A stretch of 31,789 bases of DNA. It comes from Oscillospiraceae bacterium. Lineage in GTDB: Bacteria > Bacillota > Clostridia > Oscillospirales > Oscillospiraceae. The translations under genes were made by a program, and so were the position numbers. Shown piece by piece: positions 22,638 through 29,320 of this stretch. Location: positions 1-31,789 of the forward strand of contig CADCLH010000020.1 in assembly GCA_902802215.1 (NCBI GenBank), given 5' to 3'. Within the stretch, counting starts at the first letter, position 1; each line of letters opens with the position of its first letter. A model generated the notes under the pieces. The model did not search any database. It was not told the origin of the DNA and saw only the letters and a list, made by a program, of their open reading frames with translations.

Positions 22638-22667
22638 ATTATAATGGGAGAGATTGCAATTTGTCAA
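22638..22667 (-). promoter_or_regulatory. SigA-type promoter of the rpmH cluster
   Basis: On the minus strand, perfect TTGACA (22662-22667) and perfect TATAAT (22638-22643) are spaced by 18 bp. It is the strongest consensus promoter in the window, fitting a ribosomal protein operon. The leader is about 105 nt. Confidence 0.85.
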
Positions 22668-22674
22668 CAAAAAC

Positions 22675-23229
22675 TTATTGGATGTCCTCGCCGCGGATGT
22701 ATTTGCCCAGCGGCTTCCAGATCGCCCAGCCGACCAGCAGGCAGAGGGCCAGGTCGATGAGGATGAAGCTGCCGTTGTAGAGCAGGGAGTAGAACCAGGG
22801 CGAATGCATGGTCAGGCCGAAGAAGGTCTCGGGCATGTACTCGGCCCAGACGGTCGCGCCGACGACGTAGTGCACCAGAAAGCGCGCGAGCGCGCCGACG
22901 ACGCTGCCGGTGAAGAAGCCGTACCTCCGCGCGTGGAAAAGGCCCGCGAGGCCCAGCACCGTGAAGGCCACGATGTAGTCACCCACGATGGACTGCCAGC
23001 CCCAGGCGTAGGCGCCGTCGAAGCTGAGCTTCAGCAGGCTGTAGACGAAGCTCGCGAGCATGGCGGGCTTGAAGCCCCAGCGGGCGCAGTAGATGAAGAT
23101 GGGCAGCATCGCCAGATTGACCGAGCCGCCCTGCGGCAGCTCGAAGAGCTTGAGCTTGCCGACCACGACGGCCAGCGCGACGAAGACGGCCCCCTCGGTC
23201 AGGGCGCGGAGAGAGATCTTGCTGTTCAT
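22675..23229 (-). CDS. thiT: Thiamine ECF transporter substrate-binding component
   Basis: 184 residues with about six membrane helices. The pattern ELPQGGSVNLAMLPIFIYCARWG and later GALARFLVHYVVGATVWAEYMPE is typical of ThiT (YuaJ), the S-component that binds thiamine and docks on a shared energy-coupling module. The assignment is supported by a TPP riboswitch with terminator directly upstream. The start at 23229 has AAAGGAGG 9 nt before it. The EcfA/EcfT module genes are not in this window, as expected for a group II ECF system. Confidence 0.93.
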   Translation of the reverse strand: MNSKISLRALTEGAVFVALAVVVGKLKLFELPQGGSVNLAMLPIFIYCARWGFKPAMLASFVYSLLKLSFDGAYAWGWQSIVGDYIVAFTVLGLAGLFHARRYGFFTGSVVGALARFLVHYVVGATVWAEYMPETFFGLTMHSPWFYSLLYNGSFILIDLALCLLVGWAIWKPLGKYIRGEDIQ

Positions 23230-23262
23230 GTGTTTGTCCTCCTTTTTTCAAAAAGCGGCAGC

Positions 23263-23291
23263 AAAAACGCAGGTCCGAAAACGAACCTGCG
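23263..23291 (-). terminator. Expression-platform terminator of the TPP riboswitch
   Basis: On the minus strand a 10-bp stem (23282-23291 with 23268-23277, one G-T pair, loop TTTT) is followed by five T (23263-23267), between the aptamer and the thiT ribosome-binding site. It would stop transcription when TPP is bound. Confidence 0.88.
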
Positions 23292-23308
23292 AAACGCTGC
23301 GCGCTCTG

Positions 23309-23540
23309 TTTCCTACGCCGGCATTATCCGGATCAGGTTCCGGGGTTTCAGAGCTCACTTACTCTGTCTCAGCCGGGAGGTACGGCGATCTGCGCCTCAC
23401 ACAAACGCAAAGCGCCGCTTTGCGTTTGAAAGGAAGAACAAGGTCGGCGGTCGATGGGACCGTGCTCCGCGCGGTCTCATAACCACGCGGCCTTGTTCTG
23501 ACGCGTCTCAGCCGGGAGCACCCAGCGCCCCTTTGTGAAA
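23309..23540 (-). ncRNA. TPP (THI-box) riboswitch carrying a 139-bp insertion
   Basis: On the minus strand the 3' half is canonical: CCCCGGAACCTGATCC, then GGATAATGCCGGCGTAGG (down to 23309). The 5' half AAAGGGGCGCTGGGTGC (ending 23519) supplies P2 (GGGG at 23528-23531 with CCCC at 23342-23345) and a P3 hairpin. The core CTCCCGGCTGAGAC occurs twice, at 23505-23518 and 23366-23379. Removing one copy with the 125 bp between them gives a normal aptamer with a P3a stem (CAGAG/CTCTG). The outer P1 helix is not obvious. A TACAAT -10 at 23540-23545 would start the RNA close to the aptamer. It controls thiT. Whether the enlarged RNA still senses TPP is unknown. Confidence 0.85.
23366..23518. repeat. 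Insertion flanked by 14-bp direct repeats inside the riboswitch
   Basis: GTCTCAGCCGGGAG at 23366-23379 and again at 23505-23518 flank 125 bp. The insert holds a perfect 12-bp stem (23402-23413 with 23417-23428) and a 9-bp stem (AGAACAAGG at 23435-23443 with 23491-23499) enclosing a further GC-rich fold. It has no reading frame of note. It looks like a small non-autonomous element with a target duplication, or a local duplication. Confidence 0.6.
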
Positions 23541-23553
23541 TTGTACGGGATGT

Positions 23554-23587
23554 GAGCCGCCCTCACGGGCGGCTCTTTCCTTTTTTT
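23554..23587 (+). terminator. Plus-strand terminator without an obvious gene
   Basis: A perfect 9-bp stem (23554-23562 with 23567-23575, loop TCAC) is followed by TTTCC and seven T. It is canonical only on the plus strand, while genes on both sides are on the minus strand. Confidence 0.6.
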
Positions 23588-23599
23588 ACGCGGCCCGGT

Positions 23600-24022
23600 T
23601 CAGTCCGGTTTGTCTCCGGCGTCCGCGCCGAGGTCGAACTCCAGCAGCTCCCCGCATTTGGGGCAGCGGATGGAGCCGCTCTCCAGCGTCTCCTCGTCGA
23701 AGCTGATCTCCTCCCCGCAGACCGGACAGGTGGCGTCGTAGACCACGCCGTCGTATTCGGCGTCGTCCGTATCCTCGTCGTCATCGTCGTCGAGCTTTTC
23801 CAGATCGCAGCTGAGCTCCTCGAGGTAGCTCAGCTCGCCGGCCAGCTCGTCCAGCGCGTCGTCCAGACGGTCGTCGGCCTCATGGAGATCTTCGATCTCG
23901 TGCGCCATATCCGCCAGCAGATCGTTCAGCGCGGCCCAGAGCCGCCCCTCCTTCGACTGCGCGTCCATGCCCAGCCCCTCGGCCAGACCCTTGAGATACG
24001 CCGCTTTCTCCACAAGATTCAT
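23600..24022 (-). CDS. CD1247-type protein with coiled coil and zinc ribbon
   Basis: 140 residues. The N-terminal part (VEKAAYLKGLAEGLGMD) is the pattern I know as the CD1247 N-terminal domain of Clostridia. A long acidic coiled-coil follows (about 30-90, with five Asp in a row near 78). Then comes a zinc ribbon with two CPxC pairs (CPVCGEE and CPKCGEL), with a FDEETL stretch between. GGAGGA precedes the ATG at 24022. It starts 31 nt after efp and is probably co-transcribed with it. The function is unknown; the ribbon suggests a protein or nucleic-acid contact. Confidence 0.85.
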   Translation of the reverse strand: MNLVEKAAYLKGLAEGLGMDAQSKEGRLWAALNDLLADMAHEIEDLHEADDRLDDALDELAGELSYLEELSCDLEKLDDDDDEDTDDAEYDGVVYDATCPVCGEEISFDEETLESGSIRCPKCGELLEFDLGADAGDKPD

Positions 24023-24053
24023 ACGCTGGTCCTCCTGAATCGGACGCCCGGGC

Positions 24054-24611
24054 TCAGGCCCTGGACAGATACTCGCCGGTGCGGGTGTCGATCTTGATCT
24101 TCTCGCCGCGCTCGATAAAGAGCGGGACCTTGATCTCGGCGCCGGTCTCGACGATGGCGGGCTTGGTGGCGTTGGTCGCGGTGTTGCCGGCGAAGCCCGG
24201 ATCGGTCTCGGTGACCTCGAGCTCCACGAAGAACGGGGGCTCGACATTGAAGACCTTGCCCTTGTAGGAGTAGATCGTGCACTCCATATTCTCCTTGACG
24301 AACTTGAAGTTGTCGTTCAGGACGGAGGCGTTCACGGGCTCCTGGTCATAGGTCTCGGGGTTCATGAAGTAGTAGAGATCGCCGTCGTTGTACAGATACT
24401 CCATGGTAACGCGGTCGACGGTGGCGTTCTCGAACTTCGCGGTGGGGTTGAAGGAAGTTTCGGTGACGGCGCCGGTGATGACGTTCTTCATCTTGGTGCG
24501 GACAAAGGCCGCGCCCTTGCCGGGCTTGACGTGCTGAAACTCGACGACCTGCATGACCTGGCCGTCCATCTCAAAGGTAACGCCGTTTCTGAAATCGCCT
24601 GCAGTAATCAT
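24054..24611 (-). CDS. efp: Translation elongation factor P
   Basis: 185 residues, three beta-barrel domains. EF-P binds stalled ribosomes and promotes peptide bonds at consecutive prolines. The domain I loop HVKPGKGAAFVRTK carries the Lys that is modified in many species. The end is EIKVPLFIERGEKIKIDTRTGEYLSRA, as expected. The ATG at 24611 has GGGAGG upstream. A promoter lies at 24655-24683. No modification enzyme (EpmA/B, EarP, YmfI) is adjacent. Confidence 0.97.
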   Translation of the reverse strand: MITAGDFRNGVTFEMDGQVMQVVEFQHVKPGKGAAFVRTKMKNVITGAVTETSFNPTAKFENATVDRVTMEYLYNDGDLYYFMNPETYDQEPVNASVLNDNFKFVKENMECTIYSYKGKVFNVEPPFFVELEVTETDPGFAGNTATNATKPAIVETGAEIKVPLFIERGEKIKIDTRTGEYLSRA

Positions 24612-24654
24612 ATATTGGGACCTCCCGAATTGAATTGATACAATTATCTCCGTT

Positions 24655-24683
24655 ATTTTACAGGATAGCCGCCGCTTTTGCAA
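24655..24683 (-). promoter_or_regulatory. SigA-type promoter of efp
   Basis: On the minus strand, TTGCAA (24678-24683) and TAAAAT (24655-24660) are spaced by 17 bp, 43 nt upstream of the efp start. Confidence 0.65.
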
Positions 24684-24710
24684 GTATGAATTTACCAAAT
24701 ACGGCCAAGC

Positions 24711-26123
24711 TCAGTGCTTTCTGCGGTCGCGGCCGCTCGTGCGGTAATAGGCCTCCTTCGCCTTGTACATGCGCTCGTCCGAAATGACGCCGAGCTCCGT
24801 GATCGTCTCCGAGGGGAACTCCCGGCTGGAGGCGTAGCCGTAGGAGATCGAGAGCTCCTTGACCAGCTCGCCGCACCAGGCGTGCATCAGCTCGTCGAGG
24901 TTGCGGCAGGCCGTTTCCAGCTTGTCCTCGGGCATGCGCAGCATCCCGGCGAACTCGTCCCCGCCGATGCGGAACAGCTTCCCGTAGGGGCCGAAGGCGT
25001 CGTTCAGGGCCTCCGACGCGCCGCGGATCAGCTCGTCCCCGGCGACGTGGCCGAGGGTGTCGTTGGCCGTCTTCAGGCCGTTGATGTCCGCCGACAGGAA
25101 GACGAAATCCTCCGGCAGCACCGAGGCGTGCAGACGCTCCTTCTCCTCCTCGAAGGCGCGGCGGTTGAACAGCCCCGTCGCCTGGTCGCGGAAGGAGGCG
25201 TGGGCCAGCGCCGCCGTGCGCACCGCGATGATCCGCACCGCCAGCGTCAGCAGCCCCATGACCAGCACGCACAGACCGACGTTGAGCAGGATCACGTTCA
25301 AAAACTCGTTTTGCAGGCTCCCGCTGTCGATCTCGACGACCAGATACCAGCCGAGCTTGTCCACGAAGCGGCTGACCAGATGGCCGCCGCCGGTCTTCCG
25401 GTACTGGTAGTCGCCCGCCGGGCTGAGCGGCACGCCGCTTACACGCTCGGTCTCGATGCGGCTCTCCTCCGTGTCGACCTGGACCAGCCCGTCGGCGTCG
25501 ACCAGGCTGATCTTGGCGCTGTACTCCTTCTCCAGCTCGAGAAACAGGGTCTGGCTCTTCGTCATGTGCACGCCCACGCCGCACACGCCCAGCAGCTTCC
25601 CGGAGGCGTCCTCGATGCGGCTGTCGACGAAGACGGTCCAGGCGTCCTGGCTGAGCTCGTCGTTGTCCACGTCCAGATCGTAGGGCCGGTTTTCACGCAG
25701 GAAGTCCGCATACCAGCGGTCGCGCGCATCCTCGCCGGGGCGCACGATCTTGTTGAAGCCCCGGAAGGAGTAGTAGCGCCCGCTCGCGTCCGAGACCACG
25801 AAGGCGGCCTCGTAGCCGAGCCCGTCCTTGATGCCCGCGAGGTAGGCCTGCATCCGGCTGACGGCCTCGTCCATGCCGAGCGCGTCCTCGTTCTCGAGCA
25901 GCTCGATCAGGAAGCTGTCGTGGGCCATGGTCTGCGAGACGACGACGGGCTCGGAGAGCTCTCCCACGATGGTGTCGTAGATGCGCGCGGCCATCATCAG
26001 GCTCAGCTCCCGGCGGCTGCGCTCGCCCATCAGGTGCAGCGACCACAGCGACACGAAGGTGGACAGCAGAAAGCTGAGCAGGACGATGGCGAGCGCCAGT
26101 CTTGTGACATTGCTTTTGTTCAT
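24711..26123 (-). CDS. Cache-type sensor diguanylate cyclase (GGDEF)
   Basis: 470 residues: a membrane helix (8-28), an extracellular sensor with Cache/PAS-like features (about 45-270, with RDRWYADFLREN and WTVFVDSRI), a second helix (277-300) and a C-terminal GGDEF domain. The active site GGDEF at 387-391 and the metal/substrate motif DINGLKTANDTLGH are intact, so c-di-GMP synthesis is expected. The inhibitory RxxD site usually five residues upstream is absent (GPYG instead), so product inhibition is unlikely. The ATG at 26123 follows GGGAG at 9 nt; a TTG 9 nt upstream is a weaker option. It starts 19 nt after the peptidase gene and is the last gene of the probable operon. Confidence 0.92.
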   Translation of the reverse strand: MNKSNVTRLALAIVLLSFLLSTFVSLWSLHLMGERSRRELSLMMAARIYDTIVGELSEPVVVSQTMAHDSFLIELLENEDALGMDEAVSRMQAYLAGIKDGLGYEAAFVVSDASGRYYSFRGFNKIVRPGEDARDRWYADFLRENRPYDLDVDNDELSQDAWTVFVDSRIEDASGKLLGVCGVGVHMTKSQTLFLELEKEYSAKISLVDADGLVQVDTEESRIETERVSGVPLSPAGDYQYRKTGGGHLVSRFVDKLGWYLVVEIDSGSLQNEFLNVILLNVGLCVLVMGLLTLAVRIIAVRTAALAHASFRDQATGLFNRRAFEEEKERLHASVLPEDFVFLSADINGLKTANDTLGHVAGDELIRGASEALNDAFGPYGKLFRIGGDEFAGMLRMPEDKLETACRNLDELMHAWCGELVKELSISYGYASSREFPSETITELGVISDERMYKAKEAYYRTSGRDRRKH

Positions 26124-26142
26124 GGGGACCAACTCCCGTGCT

Positions 26143-27213
26143 TCAGAGAATGATGAGCTCCTTGGGCGCTCTGGTGATGAGCTCGGCCCCGGTCTCGCGG
26201 AGGATCATGACGTCCTCGATGCGCACGCCGAAGCGCCCGGGCAGGTAAATGCCGGGCTCGGCCGACGAGACGCTGCCCGCGGGCAGCGGGACGTTCCCCT
26301 TCGGCGAGGCGAAGGGCGGCTCGTGGATCTCGAGGCCGAGACAGTGGCCGAAGCCGTGGCCGAAACACGGCCCGAAGCCCGCATCGGCGATGACCTTCCT
26401 TGCAGCCGCGTCGATTTCCTTTCCCAACACGCCCGCCCGGGCTGCTTTGATGCCCGCGAGCTGGGCGCGCAGGACGACGTCGTAGACGTTTTTCATCTCG
26501 TCCGTGGCCGAGCCGATCGCCACGGTGCGCGTCATGTCGGAGCAGTAGCCGTTTTTGAGGCTGCCGAAGTCCATGGTCACGAAGTCGCCCGTTTGAATGA
26601 CCTTGTCCCCCGGCACGCCGTGGGGCAGGCTGGTCTTGCTGCCCGTCACCACGATGGGGTCGAAGGAGTTGCCCTCCGAGCCGTGGCGCAGCATGCGGTA
26701 GACGAGCTCGGCCGCGACCTCGCGCTCGGTCATGCCGGGACGGATCAGGTGCAGCACCTCCTCGAGCGCCGCCTCGCTGATGCGCTGGGCCTCGGTCATG
26801 GAGGCGAGCTCCTCCCCGCTCTTGACCGCGCGCAGCGAGGGAAGCAGATCGCCCGCCGGCAGGAGCGCAAGGCCCAGCGTCTTCTCCCACATCAGGAAGC
26901 CCGCGTGGCTCAGGCGCTGGTCCTCGGCGGCGAGACGCTGCGCCCCGCTCTCGGCGAGGGCCTCGCGCACCCTCTCGCGCAGCGGGTGCTCCCGGTCGAA
27001 GAGCCATACGCTCACACAGCCGTCGACCGCGGCCTCCGCCGCCTCGATGTAGCGCGAATCGGTGATCAGGTACGCCCGCTCCGCCGCGACGAGCACCGCC
27101 CCGTCGGTGAAGGGGAAGCCCGCGGCGTAACGCTGGTTCTTCTCGTCCGTGACGAGGACCGCGTCCAGTCCGCGGCGCGCCAGCTCCCGGCGTATTCTCT
27201 CGATGTTGTTCAT
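26143..27213 (-). CDS. M24 family Xaa-Pro aminopeptidase
   Basis: 356 residues with the creatinase-like N-terminal domain (1-125) and the pita-bread metalloprotease domain. The five metal ligands are visible: two Asp in MDFGSLKNGYCSDMTRT, His in HGFGHCLGLEIHE, Glu in SAEPGIYLPGRFG and Glu in VRIEDV. It removes N-terminal residues before proline, in the cytoplasm. It begins 6 nt after the histidine kinase stop, so it belongs to the same transcript. M24 peptidases of this kind often stand near efp in Firmicutes; here the GGDEF gene lies between them. Confidence 0.94.
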   Translation of the reverse strand: MNNIERIRRELARRGLDAVLVTDEKNQRYAAGFPFTDGAVLVAAERAYLITDSRYIEAAEAAVDGCVSVWLFDREHPLRERVREALAESGAQRLAAEDQRLSHAGFLMWEKTLGLALLPAGDLLPSLRAVKSGEELASMTEAQRISEAALEEVLHLIRPGMTEREVAAELVYRMLRHGSEGNSFDPIVVTGSKTSLPHGVPGDKVIQTGDFVTMDFGSLKNGYCSDMTRTVAIGSATDEMKNVYDVVLRAQLAGIKAARAGVLGKEIDAAARKVIADAGFGPCFGHGFGHCLGLEIHEPPFASPKGNVPLPAGSVSSAEPGIYLPGRFGVRIEDVMILRETGAELITRAPKELIIL

Positions 27214-27219
27214 GTCCTT

Positions 27220-28629
27220 TTATGTCCTTTCGATGCTGTACAGCGGGAAGCTCACGATGAAGCGCGAGCCCTGCGGCTTGTTCTGTCCGACGGCGATGCT
27301 GCCGCCGTGGGCCTTGACCGCGTCGTGCACGATGCTCAGGCCGAGGCCGCTGCCGCCCGCCTCCCGGGAGCGGGCCTTGTCGATGCGGTAGAAGCGCGAG
27401 AAGATGTTGTAGGTCTCCGACTCGGGGATGCCAATGCCGGTGTCCTCGACCGTGAACAGGACGCTCTCGCCGCCGATGTGCAGGAAAACGCCGACGCTGC
27501 CGTTCGGGACGTTGTACTTGATGGCGTTTTCCATGAGGTTGAAGACGATGTGGAACATGTCGTCCACCGTGGCCAGCACGACACAGCCGTCGTCCAGCGC
27601 GGTGCGGATGGTGACCGAGCGCTCCTCGGCCAGAGGACGCAGCACGGCCAGCGCGTCCAGCGTGACCTGCCGCACGTCGACCGGCTCGGGCACGATCTGG
27701 ATGTCGTCGTCCAGACGCGAGAGGGCCAGCAGCTTCTCGGTCGTGCGCTGAAGGCGCTCGGCCTCGTTGCCGATGTCGGTGACGAACTCGCGCACGGTGC
27801 CGACGTCCATGTCCTCGTTCTGCACGATGCTGTCGGACAGCAGGCGGATCGAGGCCAGCGGCGTTTTCAGCTCGTGCGAGGCGTCGGAGACGAAGCGGCG
27901 GCGCTGCCGCTCGGTATCCTCGAGGCGCTCGGTCAGCTCGTTGAACTCGTTGCCGAGCTCGGCCAGCTCGTCGGTGCCGGAGGTGGGCATGCGGTAGCTG
28001 TAGTCGCCGCCCGCCACGATGCGCATCGAGGCCGACAGCTCCTGCACCCGGCGCAGCGTGCCCGCGGAATACACCGTCGCCATCGCGAAGGCCGCCGCGG
28101 CGATGATGACGGACACGGTGCGGATCTGGATCTGCATGGCGTGCAGGATCCGGCCGCGCTCGCCGTCCGACTCGTGCAGGTACACCGCGCCCGTGATCAC
28201 GCCCTGGGCGCTGACCGGCACGGCGTAGCCGGAGGAAAAGCTCTCCCCCTTGAGCGAGGAGCGGAACACCGTCTTCGACGACAGGGCGGTGCGCAGATCC
28301 TCCTGCACATGCCCGTCGTCCCCGCCGCCGCGGGAGTCGTAGATGACGCGGCCCTCGCCGTCGACAAAGATCACGCGGTCGTAGTCCTGGATGTCCAGCA
28401 GGCGCAGCACCTCCGCCACGCGCTCCTCGTCCGGGCGGTCCAGCACCGCCAGCGCCGAGGCCAGCGCCGCGCCGCGGCTGCTCATGGAGCTCTGCTTTTC
28501 CTGATACACCGCGTCGCGCGCGGAAATGTAGGGGTAAAGGTTCAGCAGGAGCAGCAGCACCAGCAGCAGCAGCGCGATGAATACGAAGAAGCGGAAGCGG
28601 ATGCTGCCGGTGTTAATGATGCGTTTCAA
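27220..28629 (-). CDS. Two-component sensor histidine kinase
   Basis: 469 residues: membrane helix 1 (12-34), an extracellular domain of about 135 residues, helix 2 (172-190), HAMP (191-243), the HisKA phosphoacceptor SDASHELKTPLAS with His252, and the ATPase with N box NLMENAIKYN, G1 DTGIGIPE, F region and G2 GGSGLGLSI. All catalytic boxes are intact. The start overlaps the regulator gene by 17 nt, the usual coupled order regulator-kinase. The overall pattern resembles PhoR/WalK-type kinases; the signal is unknown. Confidence 0.95.
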   Translation of the reverse strand: MKRIINTGSIRFRFFVFIALLLLVLLLLLNLYPYISARDAVYQEKQSSMSSRGAALASALAVLDRPDEERVAEVLRLLDIQDYDRVIFVDGEGRVIYDSRGGGDDGHVQEDLRTALSSKTVFRSSLKGESFSSGYAVPVSAQGVITGAVYLHESDGERGRILHAMQIQIRTVSVIIAAAAFAMATVYSAGTLRRVQELSASMRIVAGGDYSYRMPTSGTDELAELGNEFNELTERLEDTERQRRRFVSDASHELKTPLASIRLLSDSIVQNEDMDVGTVREFVTDIGNEAERLQRTTEKLLALSRLDDDIQIVPEPVDVRQVTLDALAVLRPLAEERSVTIRTALDDGCVVLATVDDMFHIVFNLMENAIKYNVPNGSVGVFLHIGGESVLFTVEDTGIGIPESETYNIFSRFYRIDKARSREAGGSGLGLSIVHDAVKAHGGSIAVGQNKPQGSRFIVSFPLYSIERT

Positions 28630-29302
28630 GGTAGTAGCCCACTCCCCACTTGGTCATGATGTACCGCGGGCGCGCGGGGTCCGGCTCCAGCTTCTCGCGG
28701 AGCCTGCGGATGTGCACGTCCACCGTGCGCGTGTCGCCCAGATAGTCGTAGCCCCAGACGAGGTCGAGCAGGCTCTCGCGCGAGAAGACCTTGCCGGGGT
28801 TTTTGAGCAGAAAGAGCATCAGATCGAATTCCTTCATCGTCAGCTCCGTCTCCGCCCCGTCCTTGAAGGCGCTGCGGCGCTTCTCGTCCAGCGTGATCGG
28901 CCCGCACGTGAACACCGCCTGCTCCTGCGCGGCCGGCGCGGCGAGAGCCGCCCGGCGGATCAGCGCGCGCACGCGGGCCTTCAGCTCGAGGATGTTGAAG
29001 GGCTTGGTCATATAGTCGTCCGCGCCGGACTCGAAGCCCATGAGCTTGTCGGCGTCCTCGCTGCGGGCGGTGAGCATGATGATCGGGACCGTGGAAAAGC
29101 TGCGGATCTCCTGACAGGCCTCCAGCCCGTCCTTCTTCGGCATCATCAGATCGAGGATGATCAGGGCGTAGTCGCCCGCGCGCGCCATGCTGACGGCGCT
29201 CTCGCCGTCATAGCACACGTCCACGGTGTAGCCCTCGTTCTCCAGATTGAATTTGATGCCCTTGACGAGCAGGCGCTCGTCGTCGACCACGAGAATGTTC
29301 AT
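28613..29302 (-). CDS. OmpR/PhoB-family response regulator
   Basis: 229 residues: receiver domain (1-115) with the acidic pocket Asp7/Asp8, phosphoacceptor Asp51 in IILDLMMP and Lys in DDYMTKPFN, then a winged-helix DNA-binding domain (130-226, with LTMKEFDLMLFLLKNPG and TRTVDVHIRRLREKL). It is the cognate partner of the overlapping kinase gene. AAAGGGAG precedes the start. The targets are unknown. It lies 18 nt downstream of the DUF6056-like membrane protein gene. Confidence 0.96.
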   Translation of the reverse strand: MNILVVDDERLLVKGIKFNLENEGYTVDVCYDGESAVSMARAGDYALIILDLMMPKKDGLEACQEIRSFSTVPIIMLTARSEDADKLMGFESGADDYMTKPFNILELKARVRALIRRAALAAPAAQEQAVFTCGPITLDEKRRSAFKDGAETELTMKEFDLMLFLLKNPGKVFSRESLLDLVWGYDYLGDTRTVDVHIRRLREKLEPDPARPRYIMTKWGVGYYLETHH

Positions 29303-29320
29303 GGATGAATGCTCCCTTTA

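Noticed and set aside
22526..22674. Possible replication origin next to rpmH
   Set aside because: No TTATCCACA-type DnaA boxes, no AT-rich unwinding region and no dnaA gene were seen.
23366..23518. A second complete TPP riboswitch in tandem
   Set aside because: Only the CTGAGA-side core is duplicated; the conserved 3' half (GAACCTGATC and GGCGTAGG) occurs once.
25981..28659. An 892-residue plus-strand frame over the peptidase and kinase genes
   Set aside because: Antisense to two genes with complete catalytic motifs; low-complexity Arg/His/Val/Asp-rich composition and no ribosome-binding site.
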